From Leptolyngbyaceae cyanobacterium CSSed165cm_216 (GTDB lineage Bacteria > Cyanobacteriota > Cyanobacteriia > Phormidesmidales > Phormidesmidaceae): a DNA stretch of 16,108 nucleotides. The DNA is taken from the NCBI GenBank assembly GCA_007135385.1, contig SLIY01000157.1, forward strand, positions 1 to 16,108. The letters are read 5' to 3'. Of this stretch, positions 1-6,609 are shown piece by piece. The notes beneath the pieces are model-generated. The model searched no databases, was not told the origin of the DNA, and worked only from the letters and a program-made list of their open reading frames with translations. Position 1 is the stretch's first letter; every line of letters begins with the position of its first letter. The position numbers and the translations under genes are program-made.

Positions 1-2
1 AA

Positions 3-464
3 GGACAGTGGCTCGCCGATGCCGATCGCCTCAACGATCTTTACCGGCGCTACCACCAGGCCAAAGAAGCCAAAGAAAATGTCGATGCGATCGTCGAAGA
101 AATCGATCGCATGGTTAACCCACCTACCCGGGAACAGGCGGAAGAGGTGCTAGACCAAGGTCACTACCAAGAGGGGTTAGATGCCGCCCTTGGCAATGAT
201 CCTAGAGCCCGGGGGGAGTGGTTAGGGGAGCACTTTAAACGAGTCCAGCGCAGCTGGATCTATGCGATTTGCCAATTACGCAGCATTGGCTCATCAGGTG
301 GCTGTGGCAATGATCCCCCGCCCCCGCTCGAGGACGATCCTCGCCGCGATCCACCCCGCCGCCGTCAACCGCGCACCCGGCCCGTTAACCCCGGTGGGCA
401 AGTCGCTGTACCCGGCAACACCAACCGCCAACGGCTCGGCATCTCCGCCCGTCCGGTTCGCTAG
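3..464 (+). CDS. Hypothetical protein, 3' part only (start lies outside the window)
   Basis: This open frame enters from the left edge and ends at TAG 462-464, giving about 153 residues. I do not recognise the family. The first ~75 residues are charged and look helical, rich in E, K, D and R (for example YHQAKEAKENVDAIVEEIDR), followed by a compact stretch ending in WLGEHFKRVQRSWIYAI. The last ~55 residues are low-complexity and rich in Pro, Arg and Gly (PPPPLEDDPRRDPPRRRQ), which suggests a disordered basic tail. There is an ATG at 111, but coding character continues upstream of it, so it is probably internal. The frame stops just before a Uma2 fragment in another frame, and the unusual tail could partly be read-through into foreign sequence. 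The frame itself is fairly sure; the function is unknown. Confidence 0.6.
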   Translation, partial: GQWLADADRLNDLYRRYHQAKEAKENVDAIVEEIDRMVNPPTREQAEEVLDQGHYQEGLDAALGNDPRARGEWLGEHFKRVQRSWIYAICQLRSIGSSGGCGNDPPPPLEDDPRRDPPRRRQPRTRPVNPGGQVAVPGNTNRQRLGISARPVR

Positions 465-480
465 CCACCGTCTGCCCCTG

Positions 481-729
481 GCTTCGGTCTTTGTGATTGA
501 ATTACGCTCCCAGTCCATAGCCAATGGCGTGGTTAGACCTCAATCCTTGCCAGAGCTACGGGCCAAGATGGCTGAGTACTTAGCCAGTGGATTGCGCCTG
601 GGGTGGCTGATCAATCCTCACGATCGGCAGGTGGAAATCTATCGAACTGGCCAGGCGGTGCAGGTGGTCTCTATGCCCATCCTGTTATCTGGGGAAGCTG
701 TGTTACCAGGGTTTGAACTCCAGGTTTAG
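481..729 (+). pseudogene. Uma2-family (DUF820) nuclease-like remnant, C-terminal half
   Basis: The frame ending at TAG 727-729 encodes about 82 residues that match the C-terminal half of cyanobacterial Uma2 proteins. It contains FVIELRSQS (the Glu strand of the PD-(D/E)XK fold), LRAKMAEYLASGLRLGWLINP, RQVEIYR and a closing VLPGFELQV. Uma2 proteins are usually about 190 residues. The N-terminal half, including the PD strand, is missing, and upstream sequence in this frame has no Uma2 character. There is no convincing start codon at the point where similarity begins. I read it as a decayed gene whose front was lost or replaced by the upstream gene's tail. An intact Uma2 gene lies at 5229-5795. 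Confidence 0.7.
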
Positions 730-748
730 GGGACTTACCCGGTTGAGA

Positions 749-3223
749 TTACTCCTCAAAGCGCAGGCGCTTTAGCAACATCGAGTTGCCAATCACTGAG
801 AGGGAACTGGCGGTCATGGCCACCACCCCAATCATCGGATGCAGCAGACCCAAAGCCGCAATGGGAATCGCCAACAGGTTATAGATAGACGCCCAGAATA
901 GGTTCTGCACGATTTTGCGGAAGGTGGCCCGAGAGAGTTGAAAGACTTCGGTCACCTTGGAGAGCTCCCCCTGCACCAGGGTGACATCGGCAGCCTCGAT
1001 CGCCACATCAGCCCCAGCACCGATGGCGATACCCACATCGGCCTGGGTCAGGGCCGGGGCGTCGTTAATGCCGTCACCCACCATAGCCACCTTGCCGTGT
1101 TTATGCTGCAGATGTTTGATGGCGTCTACTTTGCCCTCGGGCAGCACGCCAGCCAGTACCCGATCGATACCCACCTCTTTGGCGATCGCCTGGGCGGTGC
1201 GTTCATTATCGCCAGTCACCATCACCGGGGTAATTCCCTGGGCTTTGATGCTGGCAATGGCGGCTTTAGAATCAGCCTTAACCGTATCTGAGACGGCGAT
1301 CACTCCAGCGGCTTGATCGCCAATGGCCACTGCCATAGCGGTTTTGCCCTGGGCCTCCAGTTCAGCCAGGGACGCTTCTAGCGGTTGGGGAGAGATCCCT
1401 GCCTCCTGTAGCAGGCGGCGACTGCCAACCCGCACCAGCTCACCGTTGACGTTTCCCTCTACCCCTCGGGCGGTAAAGGACTGGAACTGACTCACGGTGG
1501 GAATTTCCATCCCTTCGGCTCGGGCTCCCTGCACAATGGCCTGTCCCAGGGGATGCTCAGAGCCCGCTTCTACACTGGCGGCAGCTTGAAGTAGCTGCTG
1601 CCGGGATAGGTCAGGGGCGATCACCTGCACGTTGGTCAGGGCCGGTTTGCCCTGGGTAATGGTGCCGGTCTTATCTAACACCACCGTGCGAATGTCCTTC
1701 ATCACCTGAATTGCATCTCCAGAGCGAATCAGCACCCCTCGCTTTGCCCCCATACCGGAACTCACCATCAGGGCGGTTGGGGTGGCTAATCCTAGGGCGC
1801 AGGGACAGGCAATCACCAGAACTGCGATCGCAGCCAAGATTCCCAGCAGCCAGGAATTCAGGGTTGGATCAACCCAGGGCAGAAAACCTGCACCCCAGTT
1901 CAGGACAGGCCGTAGGGTGTCGGCAAAGAACCACCAGCTCAGTAATGACACGATGGCAATCCCAATCACCACCGGCACAAAATAGGCTGTGGCCTGGTCA
2001 GCGAACTCCTGAATCGGCACCTGGGACCCCTGGGCTTCCTTCACCAGGCGAATCACCTGGGACAAAAAGGTATCTGACCCCACCCGGGTGGCTTTGATCT
2101 GCAAGAGTCCCTCCTGATTCAAGGTAGCCCCCAGCACCGCCTCCCCTGGCCCTTTGTCGACCGGCACCGATTCCCCAGTCGCTAAAGATTCATCAATATG
2201 GCTAGCGCCTTCAACAATCTCCCCATCGGTCGGGATCTTTTCCCCAGGGCGCACCACCATCACATCCCCGATCGCCAAGTCTTGTACCGACACCTCCACT
2301 TCCTCGCCATTGCGCAACACTCGGGCCGTTTTCGCGCCTAAGGTCAGCAAGGCCCGAATCGCCTGGGATGCCTGCCCCTTGGCCAGGGTTTCTAGATAGC
2401 GACCCAACAGGTGAAAAGTCATGATGGTAGCAGCCATCTCCATGAAGGAGGTGATGGGATAGACAAACCCCACCAGGCCAATCAGGTAAGGGGGCAAACT
2501 ACCCATGCTGATCAGCACATCCATGTTGGCGGTGCCGTTCAACAGCGATCGCTTGGCCGAGCGATGGGTACTGGCTCCGGCCACAAACACCACTGGAAAG
2601 GCCAGCACCGCCACAATCAGCAAATAGCCAGGAATCTCGACCCACAGCATATGCACTAGCATGAGCACCATGATGATGGTGGTGGGCACGGCGGCTAGAA
2701 TCAGCTTGCGCTTGGCAGCCCGCAGGTAAGCCGCCTCAATGTCGTCATCGGCTGTGTCGGGTTCCCCCACCGGGGAGACCTGGGCCACGTCGTAGCCCGC
2801 CTGCTCCACCGCCTGACGCAGGGCATCGGCCCCCACCTGTTGGGGATCAAAGCTAACCAACACTTGCCGATCCGGCACCCGGGGTTGAATATTACTAACC
2901 CCCGTCAACCGCTCCAGAGACTTACCCACCAGCCCAGCACAATGGTTGCTGCCCATGCCCGGCACCGTCAGCACGAGCTGCTGGGTTCCCGCCATACCGC
3001 GCACCTGGGCCACATCATAGCCCGCTTGTTCCACTGCCTGGCGCAGGTCTTCATCGGTCAACTGCTGGGGGTCAAAGGTCACCGTCACCTCGTGATCGGC
3101 AATTTGAGTTGTGACATCGCTTACCCCATTGAGGCGGTTCAAAGAAGTACTGACCAACCCAGCACAGTGGTTGCTGCCCATGCCCGGCACAATTAATACT
3201 GTCACTTGTGTGGCTGGCCCCAT
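749..3223 (-). CDS. copA: Cu(+)-exporting P1B-type ATPase with two N-terminal HMA domains
   Basis: This 824-residue membrane pump uses ATP to move Cu(+) out of the cytosol. In order it shows two HMA metal-binding domains (about residues 5-74 and 80-149), transmembrane segments from about 172, the TGES actuator loop (349-352), the CPC metal site (473-475), the phosphorylated Asp in DKTGT (Asp517), the HP motif (557-558), TGDN (670-673) and GDGIND (716-721). Tyr781-Asn782 (YN) and Met803 with Ser806-Ser807 (MxxSS) in the last membrane helices are the Cu(+) signature of the P1B-1 group. Oddly, both HMA loops read GMGSNHC, so the first Cys of the usual CxxC is Ser (17 and 92) and only Cys20 and Cys95 remain. 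The ATG at 3223 has a GAGGG ribosome site 7 nt upstream and follows a MerR-type promoter. Cyanobacteria also have PacS and CtaA paralogues with the same motifs, so the exact orthologue is not settled. Confidence 0.93.
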   Translation of the reverse strand: MGPATQVTVLIVPGMGSNHCAGLVSTSLNRLNGVSDVTTQIADHEVTVTFDPQQLTDEDLRQAVEQAGYDVAQVRGMAGTQQLVLTVPGMGSNHCAGLVGKSLERLTGVSNIQPRVPDRQVLVSFDPQQVGADALRQAVEQAGYDVAQVSPVGEPDTADDDIEAAYLRAAKRKLILAAVPTTIIMVLMLVHMLWVEIPGYLLIVAVLAFPVVFVAGASTHRSAKRSLLNGTANMDVLISMGSLPPYLIGLVGFVYPITSFMEMAATIMTFHLLGRYLETLAKGQASQAIRALLTLGAKTARVLRNGEEVEVSVQDLAIGDVMVVRPGEKIPTDGEIVEGASHIDESLATGESVPVDKGPGEAVLGATLNQEGLLQIKATRVGSDTFLSQVIRLVKEAQGSQVPIQEFADQATAYFVPVVIGIAIVSLLSWWFFADTLRPVLNWGAGFLPWVDPTLNSWLLGILAAIAVLVIACPCALGLATPTALMVSSGMGAKRGVLIRSGDAIQVMKDIRTVVLDKTGTITQGKPALTNVQVIAPDLSRQQLLQAAASVEAGSEHPLGQAIVQGARAEGMEIPTVSQFQSFTARGVEGNVNGELVRVGSRRLLQEAGISPQPLEASLAELEAQGKTAMAVAIGDQAAGVIAVSDTVKADSKAAIASIKAQGITPVMVTGDNERTAQAIAKEVGIDRVLAGVLPEGKVDAIKHLQHKHGKVAMVGDGINDAPALTQADVGIAIGAGADVAIEAADVTLVQGELSKVTEVFQLSRATFRKIVQNLFWASIYNLLAIPIAALGLLHPMIGVVAMTASSLSVIGNSMLLKRLRFEE

Positions 3224-3252
3224 GGTGATGCCCTCATTGAAATGCCATACTG

Positions 3253-3284
3253 ACCCTACACCCTCCAGTTAACTAGAGAGTCTA
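3253..3284 (-). promoter_or_regulatory. MerR-family (CueR/ZntR-like) promoter-operator of copA
   Basis: Read on the minus strand, TAGACT (3284-3279) and TAGGGT (3258-3253) are separated by exactly 20 bp. The spacer contains CTCTAGTTAACTGGAG, an inverted repeat with a perfect AGTTAACT core. The long 19-20 bp spacer with a centred dyad is the hallmark of promoters activated by MerR-family metal sensors; E. coli zntA (ZntR) has the same 20-bp design. The -10 box lies about 30 nt upstream of the copA ATG. The same DNA is the upstream region of the divergent methyltransferase, for which TACAAT at 3294-3299 is a possible -10. No MerR-type regulator gene is in the window. Confidence 0.7.
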
Positions 3285-3317
3285 GGATAGAGTTACAATC
3301 CTTTACGATCGCCCACC

Positions 3318-3977
3318 ATGGATACCAATATCGTTCAGCAGCAGTATAGCCAGATGGCCCAGCACTACGATCGCCGCTGGCGACACTATACTCATCCCAC
3401 CCTACGGTTTCTGTTGGACTGGGCTGACTTGCAGCCCCATGAACAGGTGCTGGATGTGGGCTGTGGCACTGGGGAATTGGAATGGTTGCACCTGCAAGAC
3501 CAACCCCAGCAGGTGATGTGCGGTATCGACCTGGCCGAGGCTATGGTCACCGTAGCCCGCCATAAGTGTCGCACTTTTCCTCAGGTTTCGTTCCAGTCGG
3601 GTACAGCTGAAGCATTGCCCTATGGCGATCGCAGCTTTGATGCAATTGTCTCCGCCAGCGCCTTTCACTATTTTCCTGATCCGCTGGCGGCACTGGCAGC
3701 CATGAAACGGGTGCTCAAGCCTGAGGGCCGACTGGTGATTTTAGACTGGTGCCGTGACTTTTTTTGGTGTCGACTATGTGACCTGTGGTTGCAGTGGCGC
3801 GATCCGGCCCATCAGCAGTGCTATACCCAGCAGGACCTACACCAATATTTGCGCCAGGCTGGATTCCAGGTGATGACCGCCCAGCGCCAGCGATTTGGGC
3901 CATTTTGGGGACTAATGATTGTGACGGCCCAGCCGACCAAAGACAATTTAGCCGCAGATAACACCCCCATCGGTTGA
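3318..3977 (+). CDS. Class I SAM-dependent methyltransferase (Methyltransf_11 type)
   Basis: A 219-residue soluble enzyme expected to transfer a methyl group from S-adenosylmethionine; the acceptor cannot be read from the sequence. Motif I is VLDVGCGTG (residues 44-52), the ribose-binding acidic residue is Asp71 in CGIDLAEAM, motif II is SFDAIVSASAFHY (106-118), and the post-motif strand is LKPEGRLVILDW (133-144). This is the UbiE/MenG-like fold, but it lacks enough specific sequence to call a quinone methyltransferase. The C-terminal part has four Cys (145, 151, 154, 168), a CRDFFWCRLC cluster plus one more, which is unusual for a generic member. It is divergent from copA and lies directly upstream of the copper-binding DUF305 gene, whose -35 box overlaps this gene's stop codon. 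A role linked to copper is only suggested by position. Confidence 0.85.
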   Translation: MDTNIVQQQYSQMAQHYDRRWRHYTHPTLRFLLDWADLQPHEQVLDVGCGTGELEWLHLQDQPQQVMCGIDLAEAMVTVARHKCRTFPQVSFQSGTAEALPYGDRSFDAIVSASAFHYFPDPLAALAAMKRVLKPEGRLVILDWCRDFFWCRLCDLWLQWRDPAHQQCYTQQDLHQYLRQAGFQVMTAQRQRFGPFWGLMIVTAQPTKDNLAADNTPIG

Positions 3978-4005
3978 CTCTCCACCCGACTGGAGTATCT
4001 ACCCT
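3974..4005 (+). promoter_or_regulatory. MerR-family (CueR/ZntR-like) promoter-operator of the DUF305 gene
   Basis: TTGACT (3974-3979) and TACCCT (4000-4005) are 20 bp apart. The spacer carries CTCCA-N6-TGGAG (3980-3984 and 3991-3995), with its centre at spacer position 8.5, the same register as in the copA promoter. The two sites share TxGACT, CTC(T/C)A and ACTGGAG, so one regulator probably reads both. The TGA stop of the methyltransferase (3975-3977) lies inside the -35 box. The transcript would have a leader of about 70 nt containing a possible 6-bp stem, CGATTC 4015-4020 with GAATCG 4043-4048, followed by the AAGGA ribosome site before the ATG at 4081. Confidence 0.68.
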
Positions 4006-4080
4006 GGGAGATGTCGATTCTAGGCGTTGTTGTTAGACTCTGGAATCGGTGTTTTAGGCCGTTCGTAAGGATAATTAGCC

Positions 4081-4755
4081 ATGGCATTACGCAAAAAGCT
4101 GATTTTAGGTATAGCCCTAGGGGCGCTCTTTCCCTTGGGGGGGGTGCTATCTGCCTGTGGTGACCAACCCCCTGATACAGCAGGGGGAGATCAGGATGCC
4201 ATGGTGGAACACCACGATGCCATGATGCACCCTGGCGCCATGATGCACGATATGGATCTGGGTCCTGCCGATGCCACCTATGATCTGCGCTTCATTGACG
4301 CCATGATCATGCACCACGAAGGGGCGATCGTCATGGCTGAAGAAGCCCTAGACAAATCTGAGCGAGCAGAAATTCGCCAGTTGGCGACAGAGATTATCGC
4401 TGAGCAAGAAACCGAAATTGCCCAAATGCAGGAGTGGCGACAGGCCTGGTATCCCGATGCCCCGGCGGAACCGGTGATGCACCATGCAGAGATGGGCCAT
4501 GACATGCCCATGAGTGACGAGATGGCCGCTGCCATGCGGATGGATATGGATCTGGGGCCAGCGGATGAGGAGTTTGACCTACGCTTCATCAACGCCATGA
4601 TTCCCCACCATGAGGGAGCAGTGGCGATGGCCGATGATCTGAGGGAAAAGAGCAACCGCCCTGAAATGCAAGCCCTGGCCGACGACATCATCAGTGCCCA
4701 GCAGGCTGAAATTGAGCAGATGGCAGCCTGGCGACAGGCCTGGTATGGCCAGTAG
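4081..4755 (+). CDS. CopM-like copper-binding lipoprotein with two DUF305 domains
   Basis: A 224-residue secreted protein. Residues 1-26 form a lipoprotein signal peptide with lipobox LSAC and lipidated Cys26, so it should be anchored to a membrane facing the periplasm. Two DUF305 domains follow in tandem (about 57-124 and 155-223), each with DLRFI(D/N)AMI then HHEGA, an EIxQM-type helix and a closing WRQAWY. The protein has 23 Met and 11 His, many in pairs such as HH and MM, as expected for Cu(+) binding. Synechocystis CopM, a periplasmic copper-binding protein, belongs to this family; strict orthology is not shown. It has its own MerR-type promoter and an AAGGA ribosome site, and the multicopper oxidase remnant starts 47 nt downstream, probably in the same transcript. 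Its neighbours support copper buffering or resistance. Confidence 0.88.
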   Translation: MALRKKLILGIALGALFPLGGVLSACGDQPPDTAGGDQDAMVEHHDAMMHPGAMMHDMDLGPADATYDLRFIDAMIMHHEGAIVMAEEALDKSERAEIRQLATEIIAEQETEIAQMQEWRQAWYPDAPAEPVMHHAEMGHDMPMSDEMAAAMRMDMDLGPADEEFDLRFINAMIPHHEGAVAMADDLREKSNRPEMQALADDIISAQQAEIEQMAAWRQAWYGQ

Positions 4756-4802
4756 GGGACCATTAGCAGCCTTACCAGCGGTGGTTATTCAAGGATTAAT
4801 TT

Positions 4803-5116
4803 ATGCCTCATTTGAGCCGCAGACAGTTCTTAACCCTTAGTGCCGCCAGTACGGGGTCGCTTTTGCTGTACCAGTGTACGAATCATCCCCATCAGGTCTC
4901 GTCTTTCATGTGCACACCAATCTCTTTCAAATCATCGATCGTAACGGCCAGCCAGAACCCTACCCAGTCTGGAAAGACACCGTCTTAGTACCAGCGGGGG
5001 AAACCATACGCATTCGCACCCGCTTTGATACCTTTACCGGCAAGTCCCTGTATCATTGCCACATTTTGGATCACGAAGACTTAGGTATGGCCGGTATCTT
5101 GAATATCCAGGCTTAG
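4803..5116 (+). pseudogene. Multicopper oxidase with internal deletion (signal peptide joined to C-terminal end)
   Basis: The ATG at 4803 has a good AAGGA ribosome site and encodes a twin-arginine signal, SRRQFLTLSAAS, then a hydrophobic stretch to about base 4875. The frame then shifts, and a second frame from about 4904 to TAG 5114-5116 encodes the conserved C-terminal end of a multicopper oxidase: FHVHTN, NGQPEPY, WKDTVLV and the type-1/type-3 copper motif HCHILDHEDLGM with the axial Met. Such oxidases have about 450-500 residues, while the two pieces together cover only about 100. The cupredoxin domains 1 and 2 and the first copper ligands are missing, so no active enzyme can be made. The remaining end belonged to a periplasmic oxidase of the CueO/laccase type, which fits the copper cluster. 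It is most simply one deletion with a frame change; an assembly collapse is possible but less likely. Confidence 0.82.
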
Positions 5117-5228
5117 GGTGAACCTGGAAGGGGGATGATCAACAGCGCGATCGCCAACAGTTGCCCTGCATCGGTCTCGTCATTGATGGCGGTTTACAAT
5201 AACAGTTACACCATAACGTTCCTGGTCC

Positions 5229-5795
5229 ATGGTACAAGTCTCTGCCAAAACCATTACCCTAGCCGAGTTTCTGCAACAGCCAGAGACCAAGCCCGCGCGG
5301 GAATATATCGACGGCCAAATCATTCAAAAACCCATGCCCCAGGGACAGCACAGTACCATTCAGGGAGAGCTAGTTACCGCTATCAACGCCGTCACTAAGC
5401 CTGGGAATATAGCCTGGGCTTTTCCCGAACTGCGCTGCACGTTTGGTGGCCGATCGATTATTCCCGATGTATCGGTATTCCGCTGGCAGCGTTTGCCCAC
5501 CAATGACGATGGCACCATTGCCAATACGTTTAGCGCCCCCCCTGACTGGACAATCGAAATCCTCAGCCCTGAGCAGTCGTCAACGCGAGTGGTGAGCAAC
5601 ATTTTGCACTGTCTCAACCACGGGGGGCTGGGGGGCTGGTTAATCGACCCCAATGAAAACTTGGTGCAGGTTTATCTGCCTAACCAGCTACCCGCCTCTC
5701 TAGAAGAGACAGACAATGAGTTAACGATGACGGGCCTGGCCCCGACTCTAATACTCACTGTGGGGCAGGTGTTTGGCTGGCTGCGGGTGGGGTAG
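5229..5795 (+). CDS. Uma2-family (DUF820) endonuclease-like protein
   Basis: A full-length 188-residue member of Uma2, a PD-(D/E)XK nuclease-fold family that is very abundant in cyanobacteria and whose cellular role is not established. The N-terminal TLAEFLQQPETKPAREYIDGQII, the strand IIPDVSVFRW (Asp80), TIEILSPEQ (Glu110) and LGGWLIDPNENLVQVYLP, then an end in VGQVFGWL, are all in the usual order. The position often occupied by the catalytic Lys is Arg120 here (SSTRVVSNILHCL), which may weaken or remove nuclease activity. It has no operon partner on its strand: the multicopper oxidase remnant ends 112 bp upstream and the next gene downstream is convergent. TTTACAAT at about 5193-5200 could be its -10 region. 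Confidence 0.85.
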   Translation: MVQVSAKTITLAEFLQQPETKPAREYIDGQIIQKPMPQGQHSTIQGELVTAINAVTKPGNIAWAFPELRCTFGGRSIIPDVSVFRWQRLPTNDDGTIANTFSAPPDWTIEILSPEQSSTRVVSNILHCLNHGGLGGWLIDPNENLVQVYLPNQLPASLEETDNELTMTGLAPTLILTVGQVFGWLRVG

Positions 5796-5809
5796 AGGTG
5801 TCCTATGGC

Positions 5810-5837
5810 GCTACCTCCGGCAGACTCCTGGAGTAGC
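5810..5837. terminator. Possible hairpin between convergent genes
   Basis: GCTAC-C-TCC (5810-5818) can pair with GGA-GTAGC (5830-5837), an 8-bp stem with a single bulged C and an 11-nt loop. It starts 15 nt after the Uma2 stop and lies between the convergent Uma2 and toxin genes, where a shared terminator would be expected. There is no T-tract on either side, so factor-independent termination is doubtful. Confidence 0.3.
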
Positions 5838-5877
5838 TAAACAGCCGCGCAATATCTCAAGCAGAGCGATCTGAGCG

Positions 5878-6348
5878 CTACCAAGTTGAGATTTGCTGAA
5901 TCAGTTCATTCATGATTGGTCTAACTTCTGAAAGTAAGGTTTGGCGCTTGGCCGCTAATAAAACACCTAATAGGCCAGTAACGCGTAAGCCTTGTCGCTT
6001 CGCTTCGAGGCGTCCCAAGCGCTCATCAATCAGGAGTTGGGTAGCTTGAAGCTCTAACGCTAAGACGATGGCGTTGGCTTCTCCAGGGTCAAGGTTGTGA
6101 TCGCGCTCAAGGACATCTACGCGACACTGGTCAGTGATAGAACGGATTCCTAGCCACTTTAGAGATGGTAGGGTTCGAGTAACTGGGTGGTTTTTGCCGT
6201 TAGCGAGGAGTTCTTGGTAAACGGCGGCAGGGATAATGACGGTGCCGAAAAGCTAGGGGAGCAGATCAACGTGTCCCACCAAGATGAGATTTGAAATCGG
6301 AGACGTATCGCTGACGACAATGCTTGCTTGAAGGCGCTGCAAAATCAC
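5878..6348 (-). pseudogene. DUF3368 (PIN-like) toxin interrupted by an in-frame TAG
   Basis: Read on the minus strand from GTG 6348, the frame encodes 156 residues in the family's normal length and order: VVSDTSPISNL, DLLP-stop-LFGTVIIPAAVYQELL, LDPGEANAIVLALEL, QLLIDERLGRLEAKR, GLLGVLLAAKR and a final TAG at 5880-5878. DUF3368 proteins are PIN-domain relatives, and such toxins are thought to act as RNases. The acidic residues of the nuclease site (SDTS, DPGEAN, LIDER) are present. Codon 32 (6255-6253) is TAG, which would stop translation after about 31 residues. I see no frameshift or other lesion, so the inactivation looks recent. The GTG overlaps the antitoxin stop by 4 nt, the usual arrangement for translational coupling. 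A downstream restart would lack the first acidic strand. Confidence 0.8.
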
Positions 6349-6590
6349 ATCAGGCCCAGTTCTTGAAGGTTTTTGACGTCTTCGTGAAGGTCTTCTATGT
6401 CGTAGTGGATGTAAAGGTCACGACTGGCAAGGAGTGCTTGAAATTCAAGTTGAGTCATGCCAAGAATGCGGCTAGCCTTGCCGAGGGAAAGTTTCTCGCG
6501 CTGAAACAACAGCAGCACCAGCTCTTGCAGCAGTTCGACTTCAGAGAGTCCAGAGGCTTTGACTAAGTCATCGGGTACAAGAAGACTCAT
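6345..6590 (-). CDS. UPF0175-family antitoxin
   Basis: An 81-residue protein of the UPF0175 family, which commonly sits directly upstream of DUF3368 toxins and is taken to neutralise them and bind their shared promoter. The recognisable core is LSLGKASRILGMTQLEFQ, a helix-turn-helix-like stretch, then LLASRDLYIHYDIEDLHEDV and a short C-terminal helix ending GLM. The length is normal for the family and the frame is intact. It overlaps the toxin by 4 nt. A perfect inverted repeat lies 20 bp upstream of the ATG and may be the operator. Because the toxin is broken, this looks like an antitoxin left behind, which could still protect against related toxins elsewhere. Confidence 0.82.
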   Translation of the reverse strand: MSLLVPDDLVKASGLSEVELLQELVLLLFQREKLSLGKASRILGMTQLEFQALLASRDLYIHYDIEDLHEDVKNLQELGLM

Positions 6591-6609
6591 CGAGATTGAA
6601 AATGGTAAG

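Noticed and set aside
4803..4988. A 61-residue open frame as a separate small exported protein
   Set aside because: After about residue 24 it follows the wrong frame through the multicopper oxidase C-terminal sequence, which is clearly coding in another frame. It is the broken front of that gene.
5135..5398. An 87-residue open frame overlapping the Uma2 start
   Set aside because: It shows no protein character and is out of frame with the clearly recognisable Uma2 gene that covers half of it.
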